From the NCBI GenBank assembly GCA_949451605.1, contig CASTSB010000011.1, forward strand, positions 1 to 41,308: DNA of 41,308 bases, read 5' to 3'. The position numbers were made by a program, and so were the translations under genes. This DNA is from an uncultured Bacilli bacterium. Lineage in GTDB: Bacteria > Bacillota_I > Bacilli_A > RF39 > UBA660. Below are positions 7,356 to 17,300 of the stretch, piece after piece; within the stretch, counting starts at the first letter, position 1; each line of letters opens with the position of its first letter. Below the pieces are notes generated by a model. It saw nothing but the letters and a program-made list of their open reading frames with translations. It searched no databases and had not been told where the DNA came from.

Positions 7356-8136
7356 ATTCTTTTATTAGATATTTATAAATTATTTTTTCTACAGCTTTTT
7401 CATCATTACTGCAAGTTACTTCTTTTGTCACTTTTTTTAATTTAGAACTAGCATTTTTCATACCAATTGAATGACCAACTTTTTTTAATAAATCAATATT
7501 ATCATCTGAAAAACTAATCATTATAACATCATCTAAACAAGATTTTTTAATATCACAAATCTTTTCGACAGCTTGAACTCTTCCACACTCATTCATAATT
7601 AGTTCAACAAAATAATCATCATTTTTCTTAATATAATATTTTAGATTAATTTTTAATTCTAAGATTTTAAAAATAATTTCGTCAATTTCTTTTTTACTCT
7701 TCGCATGAATTTCAATTTTATAAATACTATCTTTATGAAAGTCACTAAAGACTTTAAAATCACCAATTTTTCTTGCATTAGGCTTATCTATTACCTTTTT
7801 AGTACAATTACAGAAATCTAAGGTATAAAAACAAATGTTATACAAATCAAAATTCTTCTTTATTTTTTTAATAAGAGATATAGGAATATTTTTTTTAAAG
7901 AGTGCTCTATTTTTTTTAGCATCATGAATATATGCTCCATCTAAAAATATAATATAATCAACAAATGGAAAATCTTTATTATATTCTATCATAGTTCTAA
8001 AGCTTAAATCAGTCATAATTCCAAACGAAATATTATTGTTTCGAACTTTATCAATCGCAAGCATTGTTGATAGAGGTATAGCTTCTTCTGTATCTATTAA
8101 TGCATTTTCAAAATCACTTATTAAAATTTTAAACAT
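7354..8136 (-). CDS. Cof-type HAD-like protein with degenerate catalytic motif
   Basis: A 260-aa protein with the layout of Cof-type (HAD subclass IIB) phosphatases. Motif I normally reads DxDGT; here it is S-D-F-E-N-A-L (7-13), so the nucleophile Asp (D8) is kept but the acid/base Asp is replaced by Glu. Motif II keeps the Thr in G-I-M-T-D. Motif IV is S-D-D-N-I-D followed by the family-typical NASSKLKKVTKEVTCSNDE, in which the usual GDGxND is altered. The lysine of motif III is not obvious. It may be a weak phosphatase or a binding protein. A GGAGGGAAGG Shine-Dalgarno precedes the ATG at 8136, which overlaps the 3' end of the PAP2 gene by 16 bases. Confidence 0.8.
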   Translation of the reverse strand: MFKILISDFENALIDTEEAIPLSTMLAIDKVRNNNISFGIMTDLSFRTMIEYNKDFPFVDYIIFLDGAYIHDAKKNRALFKKNIPISLIKKIKKNFDLYNICFYTLDFCNCTKKVIDKPNARKIGDFKVFSDFHKDSIYKIEIHAKSKKEIDEIIFKILELKINLKYYIKKNDDYFVELIMNECGRVQAVEKICDIKKSCLDDVIMISFSDDNIDLLKKVGHSIGMKNASSKLKKVTKEVTCSNDEKAVEKIIYKYLIKE

Positions 8137-8732
8137 TTAGCCTTCCCTCCGTAACAAATATTAATCATTAATAAAAGCTCAGCTAGTCCTAAAATTGCTC
8201 CAGCTAAAACATCACTAGCAAAATGAACTCCTACATATATTCTACTAATAGAAACTAAAAATATCAAACAACTTAATAAAAATATTAAAATTATTTTTAA
8301 ATATTTATTTTTTATATTCGTATAAATTAAATAAATTAGAAAGCCATAAATAGTTACAGATATCATAGTATGTCCACTAGGAAATGAATAACCGCCCTGC
8401 TTTATTAACTTTAAAACTAAAGGTCGTTCTCTAGATACAATATATTTTATAAGAGTATTAGATGCTACTGACAGAACAGCTAGAATATCACATACAAAGG
8501 CATTCTTCTTGGATAAGAAAATATTAAGTATAATAAGTAGAATAATTATTGTTAAGGTATTACCAGCTTTCGTAACTAAAACAAAAAAACTATCAACAAA
8601 ATTATTACTAAAACTCTTTAGAAAACTATAAATACTATTATCAAAAATAATAGTATTATTAGTAATTACTAGTCCAGTAATCAATATAAATAAAATAATT
8701 AGTATTGTAACAAATTTATAAACATTCTTCAT
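8121..8732 (-). CDS. PAP2-family membrane phosphatase
   Basis: A membrane lipid phosphatase (about 203 aa, five to six helices) of the type that dephosphorylates undecaprenyl pyrophosphate or phosphatidylglycerol phosphate. The three PAP2 motifs are present: K-Y-I-V-S-R-E-R-P, then P-S-G-H, then S-R-I-Y-V-G-V-H-F-A-S-D, with both catalytic His residues. The frame extends to a TTG at 8738, but ATG at 8732 is placed properly behind AGAAGGT. It overlaps the genes on both sides: 17 bases with the unknown gene before it and 16 with the HAD-like gene after it. This marks a tight operon with pgi. Substrate is not shown by the sequence. Confidence 0.92.
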   Translation of the reverse strand: MKNVYKFVTILIILFILITGLVITNNTIIFDNSIYSFLKSFSNNFVDSFFVLVTKAGNTLTIIILLIILNIFLSKKNAFVCDILAVLSVASNTLIKYIVSRERPLVLKLIKQGGYSFPSGHTMISVTIYGFLIYLIYTNIKNKYLKIILIFLLSCLIFLVSISRIYVGVHFASDVLAGAILGLAELLLMINICYGGKAKCLKF

Positions 8733-9375
8733 GATCAATACCTTCTGACCTTTTCTCCTTAGTCTTACCTCTACTTCTATTTAAAGATTCTTTAGGTACT
8801 TGTAATTTTTCCCTACAGTCACATATTGCTTCACAACAATCAACAACAGCTGAAGAACGTCCTAAATTTCTAGATGAAATACCTCTGCTCTGAGCAATTG
8901 CAACATCCATACGATCATTTAAATAAGACATTAAGGTTGTTCCTTTATAAGGAATACTATGTAACAATTCACCTGTTAAATCAGGCGCCTTTAATATACA
9001 AGCTGGTGCCACATCACTCCCAATCGCATCAACTAAAATATCAGATATTTTATATTGTACTAATTGAGGAGTAGAAAGATTTCTGCCACTTGTAAAACCT
9101 GGTAAATTATGTTCAAGCATTCTTTGTGAAACAGCCTCAGCTAAACCATCTCGCATAGCTTTAGAAAATCTACAATTTTCAGTACTCATTCCTTCTATTA
9201 AATCTCTAGTTATTAAATATGATATATCAGTAAAATCTGCAGTTACAGATAATTCTGACAAATCAACTCCATTAATAATCCTTTTCATATCATCTGTTAT
9301 AGATACTTCACTACCTATAAAATTTTCAAGTCCTCTTGAATAACTTCCTAATACTTCTTCTTTTCTAAAAATCAA
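8716..9375 (-). CDS. Conserved-looking protein of unknown function
   Basis: A 219-aa soluble protein with no signal peptide or membrane helix. The first about 180 residues look like a mixed helical domain. The last 45 contain a Cys cluster (VVDCCEAICDCREKL) followed by a basic, probably disordered tail ending DHEECL. No family is recognised. The start is a TTG at 9375 with AAGGGTGG in front; no ATG occurs until about residue 30. It lies 13 bases after pgi and overlaps the PAP2 gene, so it belongs to that operon. The Cys cluster could bind a metal or be redox-active; this is speculation. Confidence 0.65.
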   Translation of the reverse strand: MIFRKEEVLGSYSRGLENFIGSEVSITDDMKRIINGVDLSELSVTADFTDISYLITRDLIEGMSTENCRFSKAMRDGLAEAVSQRMLEHNLPGFTSGRNLSTPQLVQYKISDILVDAIGSDVAPACILKAPDLTGELLHSIPYKGTTLMSYLNDRMDVAIAQSRGISSRNLGRSSAVVDCCEAICDCREKLQVPKESLNRSRGKTKEKRSEGIDHEECL

Positions 9376-9388
9376 AAAACCACCCTTC

Positions 9389-10561
9389 CTAAATAACTAT
9401 TTTTTCACGCACTTCCTTTTTATAAACTTCAACTCCTGGCTGATTAAAAGGATCAACTCCAAATAAGAAGCCACTAAATGCAGCACTTAACATAAAAAAG
9501 TACATTACTTCACCTAAATACTTTTCTGAAAGTTCAGGTAATGTTATCATAATACTAGAAACTTCTCCTTTTTTATGAGCTATGCGTACAGAATCTAAAA
9601 CAACATTGTTTATGTTATGTAAATCATGATCTTTAAATTTAACTTGACTAGAATTCTCAATTTTAATAAATGTTTCAAATAAAATCTTATTTCCTTCTTG
9701 AACCATTTGTCCTAAAGAATGTAAATCTCTTGTATGAACCGTAGAAGTTGGTAACAATCCCACTCCATTCTTACCCTCTGTTTCTCCAAATAATTGTTTT
9801 AACCATTCAGAAAAATAATTAAGTTTTTCTTCATAAACTACAAAATTCTCTACAACTTTACCTTGATCAAACATACTTTTACGACAAACCGCATACAAAA
9901 AAGCTTTATCCAAATATTTATAGCCATCATAATATCCCCTAACAAATTCCTCTATATCAATATTAAAAGCTAAAGGAAATAAATGAGCAGGCGTCATAAT
10001 TGAATACCTTCCTCCAATATTATCAGGAATTATAAAAGACTTATAACCTTCTTCTTTTACCTCTTGTCTTAATGCTCCATGTTCTTTATCAGTAGTAATA
10101 ACTATTCTCTTTCTTAATTCTTCCTTAGAATACTTTTTCTCCATCAACTCTTTAATTAATTTATAAGTAATTGTAGTTTCCATTGTAGTTCCACTCTTAC
10201 TTATTACATTAATTGAAAAGTCAACAGTCTCCAAGTAACATAATAATTCTTCCATATAAACGCTCGATAAAGTAGTACCAGCATATATAACTTTAAAATT
10301 ATTATCTTTAAAATAAGGAGCTAATGCTTTCTCAATACAATAACTTCCTAGAAAAGAGCCTCCTATACCAATTACTACCATACAAGAAGAATGTGTCTTT
10401 ATCTCTTTAGAAGTTTTTATAACATCATTAATAATATCTTGATCGATTGGACTAGTCCAGCCATTCATATAACTATTATTAAACTTACATAAGACTTCAG
10501 CCTTTTTGTCAAGCAATTCTTTATTGAAATTACACATACTAGTAAAATCAAATTTAATCAT
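9389..10561 (-). CDS. pgi: Glucose-6-phosphate isomerase (compact form)
   Basis: Interconverts glucose-6-phosphate and fructose-6-phosphate in glycolysis. Sugar-phosphate-binding motifs are GIGGSFLGS (65-73) and SKSGT (121-125). The PGI signature is at 180-187 (DNIGGRYS), the catalytic Glu at about 260 (FGETEG), the His at 281 (DLHSLGQMVQEG), and the C-terminal Lys in FNQPGVEVYKK. At 390 aa it is shorter than the roughly 450 aa usual for Bacillota, with shortened loops but no catalytic loss. The ATG at 10561 follows AGGAGG at about 11 bases. It is first in an operon with the unknown, PAP2 and HAD-like genes. An extended -10 (TGTTATAAT, 10593-10601) precedes it. Confidence 0.96.
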   Translation of the reverse strand: MIKFDFTSMCNFNKELLDKKAEVLCKFNNSYMNGWTSPIDQDIINDVIKTSKEIKTHSSCMVVIGIGGSFLGSYCIEKALAPYFKDNNFKVIYAGTTLSSVYMEELLCYLETVDFSINVISKSGTTMETTITYKLIKELMEKKYSKEELRKRIVITTDKEHGALRQEVKEEGYKSFIIPDNIGGRYSIMTPAHLFPLAFNIDIEEFVRGYYDGYKYLDKAFLYAVCRKSMFDQGKVVENFVVYEEKLNYFSEWLKQLFGETEGKNGVGLLPTSTVHTRDLHSLGQMVQEGNKILFETFIKIENSSQVKFKDHDLHNINNVVLDSVRIAHKKGEVSSIMITLPELSEKYLGEVMYFFMLSAAFSGFLFGVDPFNQPGVEVYKKEVREKIVI

Positions 10562-10592
10562 AAAATAAACAACCTCCTAAATTCTTGTCATT

Positions 10593-10601
10593 ATTATAAC
10601 A
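10593..10601 (-). promoter_or_regulatory. Extended -10 promoter for pgi
   Basis: TGTTATAAT on the minus strand, about 32 bases before the pgi start. The -35 position (TTTACT-like) is weak, which is common with an extended -10. Confidence 0.5.
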
Positions 10602-10631
10602 TAAGAAAAATACTAAGTAAAATTTGACTGT

Positions 10632-10660
10632 AAAGTAAAAGACAATAATTGCTTATTGTC
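10632..10660 (-). terminator. Intrinsic terminator after the TasA-like gene
   Basis: GACAATAA (10641-10648) pairs with TTATTGTC (10653-10660), with a short tetraloop, followed on the minus strand by TTTTACTTT. Confidence 0.75.
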
Positions 10661-10676
10661 TGGTTATTAAACATTA

Positions 10677-11231
10677 TTAATTAGCTTGTTCATATTGTAC
10701 TTGGAAAGCTAGATTTAAATTTGCATCTTCTGTTAACAAATCATCAGCACTAATATCTTTTTTTAACTCTACACGAACTTTTAAAGTTTTTGTACTATCA
10801 GCTTGAAGAGTATTTCCAACAGCTAAAGCAGTTCCATCAGAATAAGTTACTTTATAATTAAGAATATCTTCATAACCTTCTGCTCCAGTAATTGAAAATG
10901 ATTTTAATTTAGCATTAATTGTTCCGCCATTTTTAATTACTGGACTAAATTCATAAAACTCACCTGGTTTATCTAAATTTAATGTAAAAGTAATTAATTT
11001 ATCATTTCCATTAGAAATTGTAGCTGGATTAACAGGAGTTACAGAACCACTTGTTGCAGTACCAGCACTACTAAAGTAAACATCCCAGCTATTACTTTTA
11101 ATTTTTGCAGTACCAACTATATCAAGAGATCCTGACAAGTAAGCAAATCCAACACTTATAAATACAATTAAAAGCAATAATAGACCTACTAATCTATTTC
11201 TACTACCATTCTTATTTTTATCTTTCTTCAT
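10677..11231 (-). CDS. TasA/camelysin-like secreted surface protein
   Basis: A 184-aa protein with a basic start, one hydrophobic helix (about 14-33, VGLLLLLIVFISVGFAYLSG), and a beta-rich exported domain with the string TAKIKSNSWDVYFSSAG. This layout, a membrane helix ending in A-Y followed by a G-T-A-K-I strand and W-D-V, matches the CalY/TasA-type proteins that SipW-class signal peptidases process in Bacilli, where they form fibres or matrix. The rest (GKVTPV-like Thr/Gly strands, LNLDKPGEFYEFSPVIKNGG, LKVRVELKK) fits a sandwich fold. The ATG at 11231 follows GGAGG. An inverted repeat at 11253-11271 lies in its upstream region. It stands alone between two terminators. No SipW is seen in the window. 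Confidence 0.7.
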   Translation of the reverse strand: MKKDKNKNGSRNRLVGLLLLLIVFISVGFAYLSGSLDIVGTAKIKSNSWDVYFSSAGTATSGSVTPVNPATISNGNDKLITFTLNLDKPGEFYEFSPVIKNGGTINAKLKSFSITGAEGYEDILNYKVTYSDGTALAVGNTLQADSTKTLKVRVELKKDISADDLLTEDANLNLAFQVQYEQAN

Positions 11232-11252
11232 AAATCCTCCATTTAAATATCC

Positions 11253-11271
11253 CTATTCTTCTTTAGAATAG
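11253..11271. repeat. Inverted repeat upstream of the TasA-like gene
   Basis: CTATTCT (11253-11259) and AGAATAG (11265-11271) form a perfect 7-bp inverted repeat with a 5-base loop, 22 bases before the start codon. It could be an operator or a small leader hairpin; no T-run follows, so it is not a terminator. Confidence 0.4.
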
Positions 11272-11303
11272 CACAAATAGTTTTAAAATAAAAGCATTTT
11301 ATC

Positions 11304-11334
11304 TAAAAAAGAAAGCATACTTTACAGCATGCTT
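11304..11334 (-). terminator. Intrinsic terminator of the giant glucan-synthase gene
   Basis: Plus-strand AAGCATAC (11313-11320) pairs with GCATGCTT (11327-11334), 8 bp with one G-T. TCTTTTTT follows on the minus strand. It overlaps the stop codon. Confidence 0.8.
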
Positions 11335-14300
11335 AACTTTTAATATTAACAACTATCTGATGCTCTATACCATCATTTTTTAAGTCAATCATATAATCAG
11401 ATACTAATCGATTATCAAGATACATTTCTTCTTTTATATTTTTATTAATTCTTATATTGTAAAAAGTATCCATATACCTATATGTTATTTCGCAATGTTC
11501 CCAAGCAATAGGTATATGTGGATTAACTTTTAGTTTATCGCCATTCTTTTGTATTCCTAATATTTCTTCAACTCCAACTCTATAAAACCAACCTGCTGAA
11601 CCAGTATACCAAGTCCAACCGCCTCTTCCTTCTCTACCTTTTGCAGAATAAATATCTGCAGCAATAACATAAGGTTCAGTTTTATAACTATCTACACCAT
11701 CTTTGTTTAAACTTCGATTTATAGGGTTAATCATTTGATAATAACGATAAGCTCTATCTTGATATCCACACTTTATTAAAGCCATCAAATACCATGCAAC
11801 AGAATGAGTATATTGGCCTCCATTTTCTCTAATACCTCTAGGATAATTCATAATATAACCAGGATTATTTAAAGATGAGTGAAAAGCAGGAGTTAAAAGC
11901 TTAACTATTTTGGCATTGTTATCAACAAGATGCTCCTCAACAGATTCAATTACCTGCTGAACTCTACTCTTAGGTGCAACACCACTTAAAATTGAAAAAC
12001 TTTGACTTATTAAATCTATCTTACACTCAGAATTCTCTAAGCTTCCTAATTTATCTCCATTATCGAAGAAGGCTCTTAAATAATGACTTCCATCCCAAGT
12101 TTTACTATTTAAATCTTCTTTTAATCTTTCATTAAATATAATATAATCATCAAGACTAAATTTTTGATCATAATTTTTCATAAACTTTATGAAGTTATCA
12201 ATAATTTGATATAAGAAGAATCCAAGCCATACACTCTCTCCTCTTCCCTTAATACCAACCTTATTCATACCATCATTCCAATCTCCACCACCCATTAAAG
12301 GAATATGGTGTCGACCTAAACTATTCATAGAAAGTCTCAAAGATTTAATTAAATGTTCAAGAAGTGAATTAGTAAAGTCAGTATATGAGAAAACCATACC
12401 TTTTTCACTTTCATATTCGCTTAAGCTATCTCCAATAACATATGGTACCTGCTCATCCAAAATACTATAATCTTTAGTAACTTCTAAATAATGTAAAGTT
12501 GCATAGACGAGCCATAAATAGTCATCTTTAAACTTACTACGAAGTCCAAAATGATTTTTCTCATGCCACCAATGGAATACATCACCTTCTACAAATTGAT
12601 GTGAAGCATTAATTAAGATTTGACGCCTAGCTGCTTCAGGCTTAATCATACAAACATTCATTGAATCTTGCAATTGATCTCTAAAACCAAATGCACCACT
12701 TACTTGATAAAATCCACTTTTAGCTAAAATTCTAGAAGACAATGTCTGATATAAATACCATCCATTCATCATATAATTGAAACTATCATCAGGAGACTTA
12801 ACTTGAACAGTACTAAGAGTCTTATTCCAATTATCTCTAACTAATTTAAGTTCCTTTTTAACAGTATTTACATCACTATACTTTTGAACTAACTTTAGAT
12901 TTTCTTCATCACTCATACCACACCCTAAAGAAAATACTATAGTTTTTGTTTCTTTACTATCTAAACTAATTCTAGAAGCTATCGATTTTACTAGCATATT
13001 ATTTATTTCTGCACTATCAATATGAAGTGATGATGACATAAATACATTAACATCACTAAAATTAATACTATATACATTACGCATCTTCAAATAATTATCA
13101 TTTCCATAAAATTCAGTTAATATATGTCTTGAAGTCTTTTCCTCAAAATTACCAAAAGTAGGATTAATGAAAAATTCCAAATCATAATTGACTTTTTTAT
13201 TTTCTTTATTAGTAAGTTTCATCATATATAATTTGACATTATCTTCTTTTGCTACAAATTCAGTAATCTCAGTTTTTCTTTCCTCTGTTTCACTCTCCAA
13301 AATAGAATAACCGAATCCATGTATACATTTCATTGGATCAAATATCTTTCCATTAAATTTAAATCCTTCTGATTTATCATTGCAAACAATATCATTAGTC
13401 CAAGAAGTAAGCTTAAATTCTCCAGAATTAAAAGCATATGTAAATCCACAGCCATTATTAGTAATAATTGTACCAAAATTATTATTAGCAATAATATTAC
13501 TCCAAGGAGTTGGTGTATCACGATTATAAATTACATATTCTCTTCCATCATCCTTAAACCCACCATAATTATTATCAAATACTAATTTTTCTTTATTAGG
13601 TAATCTTAAATTTGTCTCTAATTTCACTGTACTATAATCACTAACAAAGTTGCTACTTTGTAATTCATCAACAGCTTCTTTTAAAGATTGATGATCACGA
13701 ATAATAAATGTAATTCTTGGTACTACTCTTAATAAACCATATTCATCATCATTAATTTCATTTATATCAATAACATTAATAGATCCAGGAGTATGATAAA
13801 AACTATTAAGTGTATACATTCTATATAATTCTTCATCGATTTCTTTTCTTATAATTTTGCTATATTGTTCACTTTCTTTATTAATAATTACAATATCTAC
13901 AAATATAGAATGATTCTTATAATATTCAAAAGCTTTTAATATTTCATAAATAAAAGGCATATCACTTATATCAGAAATCTCAACTAATACTATTGGCCTA
14001 TCACCACTTATTCCAAATTTCCATAAGCCAGATTGACCTAAAGCATTTCGTCTTAAAAGTTCCATTCTCTCATCTGTTGCTATAATACGAGTAGTCTGAT
14101 AAATATAATTAAGCATAATGTTATAAACTCTCATATCTTCGCCATTAATACCCATATCTTTTATATTAGTTATGTTCATTAAAGTAGCAAGTTTAAAGGC
14201 ATTATCAATAGCTTTCTCATTATCATAGCTTTTTACTATATTCAAAATTTGTTCTTTACTTCTTCCAAATCCAACAATCAAATAAACTTCTTCACTATCT

Positions 14301-17300
14301 CCAGGCTGTATCTCAATACTATTTCTCATACTTATAATAGGTTCTAAATTATCTCCTGAATAATTAGATAATTTTTTAAATAAAGCGCAAGGATTAGTAG
14401 CATTATTGTTTCTTCCTATAAATTCAGTTCGCTCAGTTTCATAAGAATAATTATCATTTGCATTAGGAACAAATAATTTATGAATCATATAACTACTTAA
14501 TTTTGTATCACCACGTGATTTTCTTCTAGCAATTAAAGCATCAGTTGACTTGTCATACTCAGTAGATATAAACATGCTGTTAAACACCCTATGACTAACA
14601 TCATCCATATTATCAGAAAGAATTGGTTCAGTATAACTAGTAAGCTCTAAATTTTTAATCTCGTTACTTTCATTTTTAAATGTAACTTTTCTAATTTCTG
14701 CATTTAATCCTTTACAAACAATTACTTCTGTTTTAGTAACTACTTCTCCATCACGCCTTGAATATTTAATTCTATCGCTAGCAAATACCACTTCATACTT
14801 GTCAGGCTTTTCATTAATTGGCGCATAAGTATTACTCCAAACTCTATTACTATCTTTATCTCTTATATACAAGAAAACTCCATAGTCTTGTTCAGTAACT
14901 TTTCGATACCTATTTAATTGCAAAGTCCTATATCTAGAAAAACTATTTCCTCTATCATTCATCAAAAGACAATATTTCTTATTGGATAAGACAGATACTT
15001 CTGGTAAATGAGAAATATAATTAAATGATCTTATATCATTTTCAATACTCTCTTTGTTATAATTATATTTCTTGTACTTTGCCATTTTCATGTCAATACT
15101 TGTTTTAACTTGAACTTTTTCTTTAAGTAAAATATCAAAGGTTTTTATAAATACATTTTGATGAAAATAATTTTTTATACAATCAGATTTTAGATAATTA
15201 GTTATTCCTGCTAAAATCATTCCTTCATGATGAGCAAAAAAAGCCTCTACTACTCCCTTATTATCATAATCATAAGATTCATAAAAACCATATTTTCCAT
15301 ACATATCTAGTTTCTTAAATTTTTCCATATTTTCATATATTTCTTGCGGAAATAACTCTAATGCCATAATTGATGCATATGGAGAAAGAACTATTCTATT
15401 TTCTTTATCTTCTTTTGCTTTCAAATATGGAGTTGAAAAAGCTTTATATTTATAATTTAAAGCATTATCTAATTCATTATAAGCAGATTCACTAATTCCC
15501 CAAGGTAAATGTCTAGAAACACTATCTATATAATCCTTTTGACAAAACTTTGCAAAATGATATGATTCATCTAATAATGTATTAGGATAATTTTTCATAA
15601 AAAGTAATGGCATATAGTATTCAAATGAAGTTCCAGACCAAGAAATAAGTCCCTTACGACCTTTATAAGTAGTAAGCGATTTATCTAAACAAAACCAATG
15701 CTTTGAAGGTATATCTCCTAAACATATCGCTAAATAACTTAATAATCTAGATTCACTCGCAAACTTATTATAATTATATATTGATAATTTTCCTTCTTGT
15801 TCATCATAACCAATACTAAAAACATCCTTCTTTGTATAAAGTTTTTTAAAATTAGAATTATTGATTAATTTATCACATAATCTAATAAGTTTATCTTCTT
15901 CAAATTGTACTAAAAACTCACGTGTCACAATTAAGCTAGCTACAAAATTACCAGAATCCACTGATGAAACAAATCTTGGTGCCATTACCTTCATACTTTT
16001 TATGTCATACCAATTATATAAATGACCATGCCATTTTTCTAATTCGTCTACACTTTTCAAAACCTTATCAATTAAGTAAATAGCTTCTTTTAAATCAATA
16101 AAGTTCAACTCATAAGCAGCTATTATACTTGTTAAAGAATATCCTATAGCAGTAGGAGAAGTCCTCATATCTAATTTCTGTTCTCTATTTTCTTGATAAT
16201 TATCAGGAATTAAAAAATTATTTTGATTATTCAAATTTTCACTAAAATAATTCCATGTTTTATATGCCACTTCTCTAATATAATCTAATTTTTTATCACT
16301 TAGAATAATCTTATTATGATTTATATCTCGACTCACAAAAAATACTATAAAAGGAGCAATTAAGAAAAGCACACTAATAATTAAAGATATATTATTATCC
16401 AAAACTATTCCAATAATTACAAAAAGTAATGCTGTTATTAAATTAGGTAAAAAATTCTTTAAATACACTACTAAACTATTACCAGTTGTTTTTTCTGCCT
16501 CTTCTGCAGTTATCCAATTTAGTAAATTCTTATGACTAACAAATAATCTATAGATAGTTCTAAAAAAAGCATCCATATAAAGTTTTGTATAATAAGGAAT
16601 AGTACAGAAAACAATAAAACAGCGCGAAATAAGACTTTTTCCTCCAAAAAATAAATTTTTGTAATAAACATTAGTATTACTATTATGTTTAACAGTAATC
16701 TTGCTTTCTAAATAAAAGATTATAGGAATAGCAATTTCCAAAACTACAAAGAAAATCCAAAATAAAGGAGAAACAATAGATGATATAATTGATAATAAAA
16801 TAATAAGTAATAAAGTCGGATATAAAAACATTCTCACAATATTATCAAAAATTTTAAACTTTCCTAATAAATTAATTGGATTCTTTACTTTTTTTGAAGA
16901 TTTATTTGGAATTTTATGAAAAAGCCAATTAATTATTTGAACATCTCCTCTAGCCCATCTATGATGTCTTGTTGTATCAATCAAAAATTTAGAAGGAAAA
17001 TCATCTATTAATTCAATATCTGAAACATACCCACATCTTAAATAATTGCCCTCTAATAAATCATGAGAAAGAATCAAATTATCAGGAAATGCATTTGATA
17101 AAACTTTATCGAATATCTCTAAATCGTATATTCCTTTTCCTACAAAACTACCTTCACAAAATAAGTCTTGATAAACATTAGGAACTACTGCAGAATATGT
17201 ATCAAAACCTCCAATACCTGCAAATATTTGGCTATATAAACTTTTATTAGTAGCCTCTATATCAACACTAACTCTAGGTTGCATTAGTCCATATCCACTT

